Of a stretch of 64,000 nt of DNA, positions 22,677 through 33,225 are shown piece after piece; positions within the stretch are counted from its first letter, which is position 1; each line of letters opens with the position of its first letter. Location: the NCBI GenBank assembly GCA_047967505.1, contig CM106540.1. One strand, given 5' to 3'. Below the pieces are notes generated by a model. That model did not search any database. It saw only the letters and a program-made list of their open reading frames with translations, and was not told where the DNA came from. A program made the translations under genes and the position numbers. Source of the stretch: Dipteris shenzhenensis (Eukaryota; Polypodiophyta; Polypodiopsida; Gleicheniales).

Positions 22677-23998
22677 CTACAAAGCAAGTGGCGAATCAAA
22701 TACCTTGCTCCAATGGATACTTTCCAAACGAAGACAATTACCATGATGAGAGGAAGCACGTGACCATTTAGCGGAAGAGAGAATTCTCTTCCAATCATGA
22801 GTAAAAGCAGTAGAAACAGGACAGCGAGGAATTTTCCCCTGAAATGTAGTCATTACTGCTTCCCAGTGATCTGTAATCCAATCCCCATGTGCATGAGACT
22901 TCATGTTTCCACACATAGCTGCTAATATAATAGCCCATGGTTGTTTTCGCTGAAAAAAATCAGAAATCATAGTGCTCTTTTCCAAAGTATCTCCATAGCC
23001 TGGGACATATAGGAAGCCAAATGCTTAAAGACGAGTGAAGAAGAGGCAAATAAAATTGCACATATGCCATAATGATAGATTGCACTTTCCGAAGTCGAAC
23101 ATGTAAAGGTCAAGTTGGCAAGTGCCAATATTCCAGCTTCTTGTTAATCTTTTGAAGCACCCATTTAAGCTGTTGTTGAGGGGTAATATTCCAGCCAATG
23201 GGATACCCTAAATGCCGCACAATGGTATGGGAAGATATAATGTGGCCTGGCCATAGAAGTGCATGCCAATCAGCTTCTTTCAAAGCTAGAAGATTCGATT
23301 TCTGAAAATTGATATGCAGGCCAGCAGCTAGGCCAAAATCATCCAAAGTATGCATCAAATGAGAGAGGTCACGTTGAGAATTCTTGGGCATAAAATATGA
23401 ATCATCAGCATATGCCTGTGCGAGAAATGGCTGTGCACCTGGAATTTGCAAGCCATGAAGCTGCCCAGTATCTGCAAGATGGCCCATATGCAACAATAAC
23501 GGATGAGTAGCAATGGCATACAGTAGCGCACTAAGAGGACATCCCTGTCTCACTGAGCGGGTCATAGTCCATGTCCTTGACAACCCACTGCCAAGCAGAC
23601 ATTGCGCAGTGGCATGAGAATACAACCAGTAAATAACATGAACCAGCCGAGGACCAAATCCCAATCTATGCATAGTCTGAGAAATAAAATCCCAATGGAC
23701 AGTATCAAATGCTTTCGCAATGTCCACTTGCAGAATGAGAACATCTTGTTTAGAATATTTGGCATACTCAATTGCAAGCAAAACATTGGAGATATTGTCA
23801 GTAATCTGCCTTCTGGGAACAAACCCATACTGCCTAGGATGAAGTCCTGCCTGCAAGGATAAATCGAACCCGATGGACAATCATCTTGGCAATGAGTTTG
23901 TAAATGACCAGCATAAGAGAAATGGGCTGCCAATCAGCCATGGTCTCACACAACCTTTTTTTTGGGATCAATTTGACAAGGCCATGCTTCCAAGGAGG
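22677..23998 (-). pseudogene. LINE ORF2: RT domain
   Basis: 23880-23110 is open and carries HPRQYGFVPRRQITDNISNVLLA, LQVDIAKAFDTVHWDF (first catalytic Asp block), SVRQGCPLSALLYAIA and AQAYADDSYFMP (the YADD box). It continues with GLHINFQKSNLLALK and VRHLGYPIGW. The conserved N-terminal RT block (CETMADWQPISLM) lies just upstream at 23900-23960 in another frame. 22985-22677 holds the post-RT region. Plant L1-type RT, broken by shifts. Confidence 0.88.
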
Positions 23999-24005
23999 AG
24001 GAAGA

Positions 24006-25597
24006 GATTGTTTTGCTCAAGAAGGGCATTCCTGTATGTGACAATGATGAGGACGATAGAGCTGTTGATCCAAAAGGCCAGGTGGATGTCGATGTCATGG
24101 CTGATGCCTGACATCTTTTACCTTTACTGTGTTTTTCGGTTCGGTTGTATATATCTCTCATGTCTGCTTCAATTACTTGCATTACATATAATGTCCAAGG
24201 TCTTTGTAGTGTCAACAAGTGGGGACTTTTTTGGCACTATGTACATAGAATGCACCCTGATGTTATTTCCTTACAGGAACATAATCAACACTTCTTGGCT
24301 GGCCAGCAAGGCCACTTTGCTGGTTATGACATCTTTTATGCTGGTACAATGCACTTTTCGGGGGTATGCATGCTGGTGAAACATGATATGCAGCCCACGG
24401 TTGCTTACAATGACCCCCAGGGTCGATGGATGGTAATCAGATGCATCTGTCATGCCGATCTTTATGAAATAGCATCGGTTTATGCCTCTCAAACTTCTGC
24501 AATAAGAGCTCAAATGTGGGCCTCCCTCAAGCAATATCCATGGCTGTCTAATGCTTTTTTGTGTGGGGACTTTAATAACTCGCCTGCCATGCAAGACAAC
24601 ACCACTCACCGATCTCACATGATCCCCACTGAGCTTCGACATTGGGAGGATATGCTTTCTTCCTTGCATGCAGAAGATTTGTGGCTCTCAACAAGGGATG
24701 GAGATATGGGTTATACATACCGTCATAATGCCTTCACTCATTATTGGGCTCGACTTGACAGATGGTATTTGTTGCATGCTCAATAGTATGCTACTTTTAC
24801 ATGTGCATTATGGGTTGATCATTCCCTCTTGCTGTCTGATCACTTTCCAGTATGCTTGACATTATCTATAGCACGGTTGACAGATGATATGCCTTTTTTT
24901 GGTCGTCGTCTACTCCATATTAACAGTGCTTATTTGCTTCATCAACAATTCCAGAATATGGTGAGAGTGGCTGTCTGCCCCCTCCTCTTACATGCTCAGG
25001 AGGATATGGATTTTCTTGCACATCGCCTGCAGGCTGTTATTCAAGATTATGGACAGAGTCACATGGAGAACCTCAGGCTTAAGCTGAAATGGGCTCAATC
25101 TCACAAGCAACAAATGGATGTAATCAGCTCTTATAGGCAGCTCACTTCATCTGAACAGGATTCTTGGGCTTATGCGGTTCATATCATCCATCAAAATGAT
25201 CTTCGCAAATTAAAGAAGTGGCAAATCCGAGCTCGCATGAAACCCCTTTTGGATAAGGGTTGCTCCTCCAAGGCCTTCTTTAAAAGTTTGCATGCGGATC
25301 GACGAAAGGAGGATATTTGCAGGATCAAGCAGGATGATGGCACTTGGACCACCTCCAAATCAGAATTGGAATCGCAATGCTCTAGTCATTTTCAGCATCT
25401 CTTTTCTCCTCATCCTGATTATTCGATGCAAGTGAATGCAGCTAGGTCTCAATTTCTTATGCATGTTCAGCCTATATTGTCTTTGGAACAGGCTCATGCA
25501 TTGGAGCAGCCATTTATGCATAATGAACTGGATGATGCTTTGAGTCATTTACGTAAAGGCAGATCTCCTGGTTGGGATGGATTGACTGTTGAATTTT
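24006..25597 (+). pseudogene. LINE ORF1 end, endonuclease and pre-RT region (inverted 5' part)
   Basis: 24020-24112 matches the ORF1 C-terminus (KKGIPVCDNDEDD...). 24145-24786 is an apurinic-type endonuclease: ITYNVQGL (N), SLQEHNQ (catalytic Glu), LCGDFNNSP (GDFN), YTYRHN and ARLDRWYL. A TAG at 24787 interrupts, then LLSDHFPVCL (24825-24855) supplies the SDH motif. 24829-25677 continues through the linker to RKGRSPGWDGLTVEF and stops being LINE at 25597. EN nicks the target DNA to start reverse transcription. Confidence 0.87.
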
Positions 25598-25714
25598 CTC
25601 TCTTTCTCTCACACACACACACACACGCGCGCGCGCGCGACAGAGTGCATGTGCATACACATATTGTTTGTTTGTAGCTATGTAGCTATGTATACACACA
25701 CAAATAGACACATC
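25598..25714. repeat. Microsatellite junction between two LINEs
   Basis: The + strand reads (CT)n, (AC)n, (GC)n, then GTGCATACACATATTGTTTG, short tag-ct-atg repeats and ACACACACA before poly-T. On the - strand it is the poly-A tail side of one LINE followed by GT/GC/GA tracts leading into the inverted LINE. Confidence 0.9.
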
Positions 25715-26694
25715 TTTTTTTTGGGTAAAAGAAACTTTTCATTAAGAAGAATCTAGATTCATAACTGAATAGCTACTACTCAAAACTAGAAACAGTTGTT
25801 AAAGACTTCCAACTGGGCCTTTGAAAGGTCTCCAAGGGAATGAGCATCTTGAAGAGACCGAAGCAAAGAAGATCAAAAGTAGGGAAGGACATCCACTGAA
25901 GAGTGCTCATAGACAAATAGTCTGAGCATGATACAATGACTAGAGAGCCCAATAACGGCGCCACTAGAAAAAGTGATAATAGTCAAGCATAGCATCATGG
26001 CTGCCAAACAACCAAAACAGCTTTTCAATGAAATGCTGGGAAAACGAGCTTGAAGTCTTGACATCAGTTTGAAAAGGTAATCACAAGCTCTATAGAGCAT
26101 AGGTTAAAAATAAATGTAAGACCGTCTCCCGTAGATGAGAACAAGTGGGGCAAGCCAAAGAAGCAATGTGCTTGGTAGCCAAGAAAGATTCTACTGGCAA
26201 AGCCCCAACCAAGGAGGGCCAAAGGAAAATCGGCTGCTTGAGAGCCAACTCACTGCTCTAGATCCGGCCAAGAGAAGTCCTCCATTAAGAAAGAGATTTA
26301 TTTAGATGCCAAAGATGATTTCCATGGTTTTGGACCCAAGGCCTTAGAAGCAATAAGTGATAGGCCTTCTTGGTAGGGAGATGTGTAAAATAAAAGGAAG
26401 AGTAACCTAGAAGTTCACGATCAAACCTCCAATCTAGCAGGCAAAGAGTGGAAAACAGACGAGGGACAGGCTGAAAAAGTTGCAACAACAAGGTCGTAAT
26501 AATGTGCCAAATAGATCTGCGATGCAACCCCAAACAATATTGTCTCTTGGCCTATGGAAAGGAAAGGTTGGATTCCTGATCATCGACAACATTTGTTGTT
26601 GTAGAAATCCCCAAGCGATGCAGATTTGGAGGCTGTAAGTGAGTTAAAGAATGAGCAAAGATCCGACTCTATTGAAGATTCTATAAATGTAAAG
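25715..26694 (-). mobile_element. 5'-truncated L1-type LINE, 3' third
   Basis: The - strand encodes MGLHRRSIWHIITTLLLQLF and HGNHLWHLNKSLS (26533-26285), aligned with the region before zf-RVT in the intact copy at 36.8-39.1 kb. SLKSCFGCLAAMM and AVIGLSSHCIMLR frames follow (26100-25873). The 3' end TTTTACCC plus poly-A is at 25722-25715. The 5' end abuts (GA)n(GT)n (26695-26734 in + orientation TC/AC). Diverged from the other copies. Confidence 0.75.

Positions 26695-26734
<40 letters not shown>
26695..26734. repeat. (TC)n(AC)n junction
   Basis: About 18 bases of TC repeats are followed by about 22 bases of AC repeats and poly-T. On the - strand this is poly-A, (GT)n, (GA)n, then the next LINE. 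Confidence 0.95.
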
Positions 26735-27320
26735 TTTTTTTTAAATAGTGAAATCTTATATTTCTGTGTGGGAAACCTCAAAAGAGGTAAAAACCCACCA
26801 ATAAGTACAAGAAAAAAATTTACAAGTAAAGCCTCAGAGCAAAAGTCATGAGGCAGCCAAGTAAAAAGTTACATATCAAGCTGGAGGAGGATCAAACACA
26901 GCATCCTCCAGCTTCAAATTATTGCTCTGTAAAAATTGATGCAGTGATGAAACCACACCATCAATAAAAACCAGCTGTTTTTTGCCCTTGTGATTCTTCT
27001 TGATATAGGCTGGTACCCGAAATTTTTGAATCAGAGGGTCAAAAACCTGTTGTAACATGGGATGAAAAGATTTCAGTAAAAAAGGCACTTCTGTATCCCG
27101 AACAGAAGGAGACTCTGGCACAGGCATCAGAGGCAAAGAAGCTAGATCAACATGTGTATCCTCCGACAAAAGAGCTGCCTCTGATAAAGTAGGACTCAGC
27201 ATTTCAGCTTCACTTCGAGGATCAACCTGAGAAAGAGCATGTGCAGCATCTTGTAACATCCATATCTAGAGGAGAAGGAGGCTGATGATGCTCAACGGGA
27301 GTTGGATCCTGAACTTCTTT
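26735..27320 (-). mobile_element. Retroposed copy carrying an unrecognised ORF end (copy 1)
   Basis: The - strand ends in a LINE-like 3' terminus (AATATAAGATTTCAC plus poly-A at 26742-26735) and holds an open frame 27259-26876 of 127 residues. The frame is rich in Ser, Pro, Glu and Leu and ends KKQLVFIDGVVSS, SNNLKLEDAVFDPPPA. I recognise no family. The part next to the tail is repeated at 35653-35934. It could be the end of a LINE ORF1 variant mobilised without ORF2, or a cell transcript copied by LINE machinery. Confidence 0.55.
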
Positions 27321-27322
27321 AG

Positions 27323-27354
<32 letters not shown>
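27321..27354. repeat. (TC)n(AC)n junction
   Basis: TC repeats then AC repeats and poly-T, the same order as at 26695, separate two - strand retroposed units. Confidence 0.95.
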
Positions 27355-27418
27355 TTTTTTTTTTGGTGAAACCAAGAACATTATATTATGAAACATCCAT
27401 TTTACAACAGGGCAGTGC

Positions 27419-28202
27419 TCGTGTGTGTGAGAGAGAGAGAGAGAGAGCTCCAGCCATGGTGACGATTTCAGCCCTCAGCCGGCCTTGTTGGTGATCCCGA
27501 CCTACCCCTCCTGCTGCCTACGGTCTGTTCATCCTCCTGAGCTTGCTCGCTGCTACCAGCCACCTTTCTAGAGCTCCATCTAGTCTCTTTTCCACTTCAT
27601 TTCAGCCTCCTGCAGCTTCCCGTTTGTGTGTGTGTGTTTCTTGCAGCTCCCCGTTTGTGTGTGTGTGAGCGAGACGACCTGCTCCATGTTTCCTTTGGAC
27701 TGTGTGCAGCCTGTTTGGAGCCCTTACCTCTGCTCGCGGGAGATTTCATCACTGTTTCGCCGTCCTGTGTGCTTTCTAAAGCCACCTTTAGCGCCTCGTT
27801 ATTGGTTTCCTCTCAGATTTTGCCCACTCTATCAGTGCGTTGGATTAGTAAGTTGTGTGTAAGGCAGTATTCCTGCAAGCTTTTTTGTCGCAACAGGTTC
27901 CCGTGCCCTCTTGTCCAGGTCTCGTGCCCTTCTATCTAAATCTCGTGCCCAGCTGCTATAGCGTTGCTGCCCTTTTTTTGGTTTCAACCCAACCTGTCTA
28001 GTTTGAGTTACTGTCTGGTTACTCCCTCTCTTGCTTGGATATTGCTCCGCTTGTCTATTCCTTCTCAGTTTGCTATCTGCCCCGACTGAAATTTCTGTCT
28101 AGTTTGTTTATTTCGTCTTGGCCCTCATCCCCCTCTATTTCATAGCTTGTTACCTAACTGCAATTTCAGATTTGAATCTTTCTACTGAATCAACTAGCTT
28201 CA
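27419..28202 (+). other. LINE 5' UTR candidate
   Basis: CTCGTGTGTGTG(AG)n followed by about 750 bases of pyrimidine-rich DNA leads to the ORF1 ATG at 28203. Two further GTGTGTGTGT tracts occur at 27625-27640 and 27655-27668. No host gene was seen. It is likely the LINE promoter/5' UTR, since ORF1 follows directly. Confidence 0.6.
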
Positions 28203-29399
28203 ATGGCAGAAACAAATAAGTATTATGTAAAGAGAGCGCTCTCTCCAGAACCCAAAAGACAGTCAAGGGAGACTCTGCTCCCCATAGCTCCTTCATCTGA
28301 AGATGCTTCCTATGTGTTTGACATGTTGAATGAGGAATTTCAACAAAGTAGAAGAGAATGGATGCTACCTGCTCCGGAACTCACTTACAAAATGAAGTTG
28401 CCTTCTCTTGTGCATCCTCTGAAGAAGCTCTCTCAGACTGCAGTCATCATCTTTTTCCCAGGGAAAATACCCTCGGCTAATGACATGGGACAATGGGTGA
28501 ATTCCCTTCTAGGTGGATGCTATGTGGAAGGAGTTTATTTTGCCTTCCGAGGATTTTATGAAGTTCATCTCTTGGATGCCTTGACAAAATAAAAGATGTT
28601 GGAAATGTCCCCTTTATTTTTTCGTCGTCAAATGGTGCACATCATGCCTTGGTCTCCTAATAAGGACTATCAGAATCTCATCAAGCATCATTGCCCTGTA
28701 TGGGTTAAAGTGGTTGATTTCCCAGATTACATGAGAACGGAGCTTCTTGGCTTAGCGATGACAATGGGACAAGTGATCTATTCCCCTCGTCCCACAAGTG
28801 ATAAAAATCGCTTTTGCATCTTATGGGATACTGATAGACCAACCCCTCCTTCTATTGCAGTTGAGATTGAGGGTGTTAATTTGGGAAAGAAATATTTCAC
28901 TTTGAAATGGGGAGTTTTTGCTGGAGCTTGTTTCTCTTGTCACAAGTTTGGGCACCTAGCTTCTGAGTGTCCCTCTATCCTTCATCCGCCTCCTCCAGCT
29001 GCCATTCCTCAGCAATCTAATAAAGGAGGTCAGAAGACTTATGTGGAAAAGACAGAAGCCAAAGGAGCAAAGCCTTCAGTTCATACAGAAAGCCAAGTCA
29101 TTTCAGCTCAAAACAAGGATAAAGGAAAGAGCAAGCTAGTGGAAAATAATTCATCTTCTCACGAGGGTTGGCAGACTGCAAAGAAGACAGTGCCTCTCAA
29201 ACAAAGACCTCTCCAATCTCGTAATTGGGATGCTTCTGCTCCTTCTCCTGGTCAACCATCTACCTCTTTGGACAGCCCTATCTCAAAGGCATGGGTTAAT
29301 GCAGTCAAGAAGGGTATTCCGCTTTGTGAAGAAGATGATCTAGTCAGGGAATTGGATTCTGAGGGTCACCAAGACCCTGAGGCAATGGTAGAGGCATGA
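28203..29399 (+). pseudogene. LINE ORF1 (DUF4283-like domain and CCHC knuckle), one TAA
   Basis: The frame starts MAETNKYYVKRALSPEPKRQ. Residues 75-130 (TAVIIFFPGKIPSANDMGQWVNSLL, VYFAFRGFYEVHLLD) resemble the RRM-like DUF4283 domain of plant LINE ORF1. A TAA at 28590-28592 interrupts, but the frame continues with VHIMPWSPNKDY, TDRPTPPSIAVEIEGVNLG and ACFSCHKFGHLASECP, a C-X2-C-X4-H-X4-C knuckle, then a Lys/Ser/Gln-rich tail. ORF1 proteins bind the LINE RNA. Its TGA overlaps the ORF2 ATG (ATGA at 29396-29399). Confidence 0.85.
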
Positions 29400-31686
29400 T
29401 GCCTTCCTTTCTTTTTGAGGACTACTCATTTCTTGTACATATTTTCATGTGTGCTTCTCTTAAATGTGTTTCTTACAATATACAACGCCTCTGCAAACCG
29501 AATAAATGGAGGCTCCTTTGGCACTATATAAATAAAACTCATCCAGGTGTTGTGTGTCTGCAAGAGCATAATCAGCATTCTTTTGTTGGCCAACATGGGT
29601 TCTTTTCAGGATATGATATATTTTATGCAGGATCTAATCAATTCTCTAGGCTGTGCATTCTAGCCAGACATGATTTGCAGCCCTGGGTAGCATATAATGA
29701 TCTATGTGGCCGATGGATGATTATCCAATGTATGATCAATGGAGAGATTTTTGAAATTGGTTCCTTGTATGCCTCTCAAACTTCAGCTTCTAGAGCTCGA
29801 ATGTGGGACTCCATAAAGCAATATCCTTGGTCCACAAATGCTATACTTTGTGGTGATTTCAATAATTCTCCTCACTGGCAGGACAATACCACACATAAAT
29901 CGCATATGCTGCCCTCTGAAATTCAGCAATGGGAACATATGATTTCATCACTTCGTACCGTAGATTTATGGACAGCAACTCATCCTTCAGTTTTGGGATT
30001 TACATATCATCATAATGCTTTTACAGAATATTGGGCCAAGCTTGATAAATTATATCTTATTCATGCTCAGCAATATGATGATTATACATGTCAAATGTGG
30101 ACTAACTATTCTCAACAACTATCTGATCACACTCCACTTTGGTTGAACTTTTCATTTGGTATGCCTCTGGATGACATGCAGCTCTCTTCAGTCAGACACT
30201 TACAGGTCAATCAATTATATCTTTCTCATGAAAAATTCCAGCAAATGATTCGATTGGCTTGCAGGCCATTGTTATCTCATGCTCATAAGGATCTTGACTT
30301 TGCTTGGAACTCTTTTGTACATCGTATTCAAAATGTCATCAAGGAATATGGAAGATGGTACATGGCAAAAACCAAGCATCATATCCAGTGGGCAAAATCA
30401 TACAAGTAGTCCTTGGTACTGATTAGCCATCAAAGGTCCCTTTCTGCTTCTGAGCAGAGTTCATTGTCTTGTGCTTCTTTCATAATTGATGCTAATGATA
30501 AACGCAAGCTTTCCCAATGGCAGACAAGGGCTAGAGTTAAGCCTATGCTAGATAAGGGTTGTTACTCAAAATCTTTCTTTCGAAATTTACATGCATATAG
30601 ACAAAGTCAATCTATCATGAGAGTCAAAAAATCCGATGATAATTGGACCCAGACTTTATCTTAGCTAGAAAAACAATGTCTGGATCATTTTCAGCTTCTT
30701 TTTTCTGAGCCATCTTCTTCTACTCCTCAGGTTGAATTGGCTCGGAGCAAATTTATTCATCTTGTTTCTCCTATTGTTTCTTTGCCAAAAGCTTCATTGC
30801 TGGAAATGTTTTTTTCCGATATTGAATTGGATGAAGCCCTCAAACATTTGGGTAAACATACTTCCCCTGGTTGGGATGGTTTGACGGTTGAATTTTTTGT
30901 AGCCTTCTGGGCTGAATTGAAGGGTCCAATCTTGAAGCTCATTAATGTAGCCTGGCAGCATCAACATCTTCCTTCAGCTTGGAAGCATGGTCTGGTCAAG
31001 CTTGTGCCCAAAAAACTTCTATGTGAGACTATGGATGATTGGAGGCCCTTCACTTTGATGCCTGCTATATATAAACTTATTGCTAAAATGTTGGTTCATC
31101 GGATAAAGGATATTCTTCATGATGGACTTCATCCCAGGCAATATGGTTTTGTTCCAAGAGGGAATATCCATGATAATATCTCCAATACCCTCATCGCAAT
31201 GGGATATGCTAAATATTCAGCTCAAGATGTTTTGGTCATGCAGGTGGATATATCAAAGGCATTTGTCTCAAATCATGTCTAAACTTGGTTTTGGGCCAAA
31301 GCTAGTTCATGTCATATATTGGCTTTACTCATCATACTCCTGAGAGTATTCAGCACTTATTGTGGTTTTGTTCATATTCCAGAGACCTTCTGGACAAGAT
31401 CTCCTATTTTTTATCTCTCAGATTTCCTGCACACAGGTTCTCGAGGTTTTTCTGGATGTTTGGCAGATTATCAGCTTCTTTGTCACAGTATTCTCTTTTC
31501 TTTCATTGGACTAGATACTGGGCCTTATGGACCCTTTAGCTACAGCAAAATCGTGCATTTTTGAATTCACCCCTTCAGCACCCTTATGAGTTCTTCCGGG
31601 CCTCATTGCAGCAGTCCTTATATGATGCCTTGCATGAGGAAGATTTGGATGTTTCTTGCATTCAGCTTTTCTTATACTGTTTCTGA
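29396..31686 (+). pseudogene. LINE ORF2 (endonuclease and RT), internally deleted
   Basis: 29396-30409 is the EN domain: VSYNIQRLCKPNKW, VCLQEHNQHS, LCGDFNNSP, FTYHHNAFTEYWAKLDK and LSDHTPLW. A TAG at 30407-30409 and another at 30662-30664 follow. RT starts with HTSPGWDGLTVEFF, WKHGLVKLVPKK, DWRPFTLMPAIYKLIAKM, HPRQYGFVPRGNIHDNIS and MQVDISKAF. About 20 bases are lost before SQIMSKLGFGPK. At about 31335 the sequence jumps to PESIQHLLWFC in the zinc-binding domain, a deletion of about 1.6 kb that removes YADD. Stop TGA is at 31684-31686. Confidence 0.87.
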
Positions 31687-31720
31687 TGAATAGGGCATTG
31701 GCTCTTTTCTCACCTACCAC

Positions 31721-31732
31721 TCACACACACTA

Positions 31733-31771
<39 letters not shown>
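31721..31771. repeat. (CA)n(TC)n(AC)n junction
   Basis: TCACACACAC, TA, (TC)n, (AC)n, then poly-T. It separates two LINE units and keeps the same order as the other junctions. Confidence 0.95.
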
Positions 31772-31905
31772 TTTTTTGGGTGGAATCTTTCAATCATTAT
31801 ATCACAAAGAAGCTATCCTAGAAAGGGAGAGCTATAATACATCAAGAGAAAATCTCACTGTAGGACAAATATACATCATGATCAATGACACGAGATTGCA
31901 AGCAA

Positions 31906-33222
31906 TCAAAAAGCGATTGCTGCAAAGAGTGTCGGAAGAAAGAGAAGTAGAAAATGTAGGATCACCGAAGACCCTATGATTGCGATCCTTCCATAGAGTC
32001 TAGAGTGCCCAGTATCGAACCCAAACAAAAAAGAAATCAAACTCTTGTCTGAGTGGATGTACACCAAAAAGCCAGAAGAACTCGCCAAAGTAGTCTGAGG
32101 AAATCGAGCTCTCAAAAACTGCCCAAGGAAGTCCCAAAAAGCACGAGAGGAAGGACAATGCCAGAGGAGATGAGGCACAGTCTCTCTCGGAGCCAGACAT
32201 CTGTGACAAATAGATGAAGCAATATGTCGGCGTGCCAAAAGCTGTCCATGAGGAAGAACACCCAATAAAGCTCTCCACAAGAAAACTTGTTGATGTAGAG
32301 GAATCTTAGAATGCCAAATCTGTCTCAAACTTTTCTGCCACCATTTCACGGGACGATCAAGATGCCAAAGCTGATTCTCCCTGTGAGAGATATATGGTGG
32401 AGGAAGTAGAACTTTATAAAGAGAAGAGACGGTAATACGTGTAAACTTGAGAGGACGGCATGACAATCCCACAGAAGAAAGTATCCAGTCCTCAAGACGA
32501 TCCTGCAGATGCAATGGAGGAACCGGCTGAAAAGGCTGGAGCATCAAAGTAATCTTATGCATTCCAAGGCCAAATTTTGCAGTAGCCAAAGGAAAAGAAA
32601 GGGGAATTCCATCATCATTGACAACATCTTGAACCAAACGAATCCCCTTAAAACTCAGAAAATATGAATGTCGAGGCTCCTGCAAAGCCCAAGGGAGGGC
32701 AAACACTCTAGACCAATGTATACTTTCAGCTCTGAAAGAGTTGCCCTGCAATGAATCACTGCCATGCCATTCCAAGAGAGAGAGGATATGTTTCCAATCC
32801 ATCAACAAATGAGAAACCAAAGAACAGCCGGGGATTTTGCGTGTCACAGAACGAAAAAGAAACTCCCACTGTGTAAGCTGCCAATGACCAAAAGCTGGAG
32901 ATTCAATGTGCAAGAGCAAATGACGGATCATGGCAGCCCATGGTTGAGAACCTTGCCAAAACTGCAGCATGAGTTTCCCCTTATGGGCAAGAATATGTAG
33001 ATGGATATTCAGAATGTTGAGACCCCCATGCATCTTTGGAGAACAAAGCTGCTGTACTGGAAGCAAACGCAAGCTTTTTTTGCCATTGCGAGAACACCAG
33101 AAGAGTTCCAGCACATCAGATATAAAAGAGGCAAGATCAGCCTTGTTGAACATAATAAGAGGCAAGTAGAATTGAATATACGCCATTAGAATAGATTGCA
33201 TAATTCGAAGACGAACATGCAA
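31906..33222 (-). pseudogene. LINE ORF2: post-RT and zinc-binding domain
   Basis: This 438-residue open frame encodes MHVRLRIMQSILMAYIQFYLPL, LFWCSRNGKKSLRLLP and CSPKMHGGLNILNIHLH. It then has NQLWHLDRPVKWWQKSLRQIWHSKIPLHQQVFLWRALLG and ICHRCLAPRETVPHLLWHCPSSRAFWDF, the zf-RVT with its Cys/His set. The C-terminal stretch leaves the family frame after FLRARFP. The correct frame (SGEFFWLFGVHP, FFVWVRYWAL) lies at 32278-32000, so one indel separates them. Confidence 0.88.
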
Positions 33223-33225
33223 AGG

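Larger units (their letters stand above)
22069..25597 (-). mobile_element. L1-type LINE insertion with 5' inversion (twin-primed structure)
   Basis: The - strand from about 23998 to 22069 reads as LINE ORF2 from PWKHGLVKLIPKK through RT to the zinc-binding domain. The + strand from about 24000 to 25597 reads as the same LINE from the end of ORF1 (KKGIPV) through endonuclease (EN) to GWDGLTVEF. The parts meet head to head at 23990-24005, and in element coordinates the second stops only about 80 bp before the first starts. That is the layout produced by twin priming. The inverted part abuts (CT)n(CA)n(CG)n at 25598. The true 3' end is missing at 22068. Confidence 0.8.
27355..31720 (-). mobile_element. 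Nearly full-length LINE insertion with 5' inversion
   Basis: 27355-27418 is, on the - strand, a 54-base LINE 3' end (TTGTAAAA, ATATAA, TTTCACC) with poly-A. 27419-31720 is a LINE on the + strand with 5' UTR, ORF1, ORF2 and 34 bases after the ORF2 stop but no tail. The 34 + 54 bases together nearly equal the roughly 100-base 3' UTR of the copy at 36.8-39.1 kb. This is expected if one - strand insertion underwent twin priming with inversion of almost the whole element. Flanks are (GT)n/(GA)n as for other members. Confidence 0.7.

Noticed and set aside
22069-25597. Two independent LINE insertions meeting head to head
   Set aside because: Possible, but the adjacent element coordinates of the two parts and the lack of a tail or GT tract at the head-to-head joint fit a single twin-primed event better.
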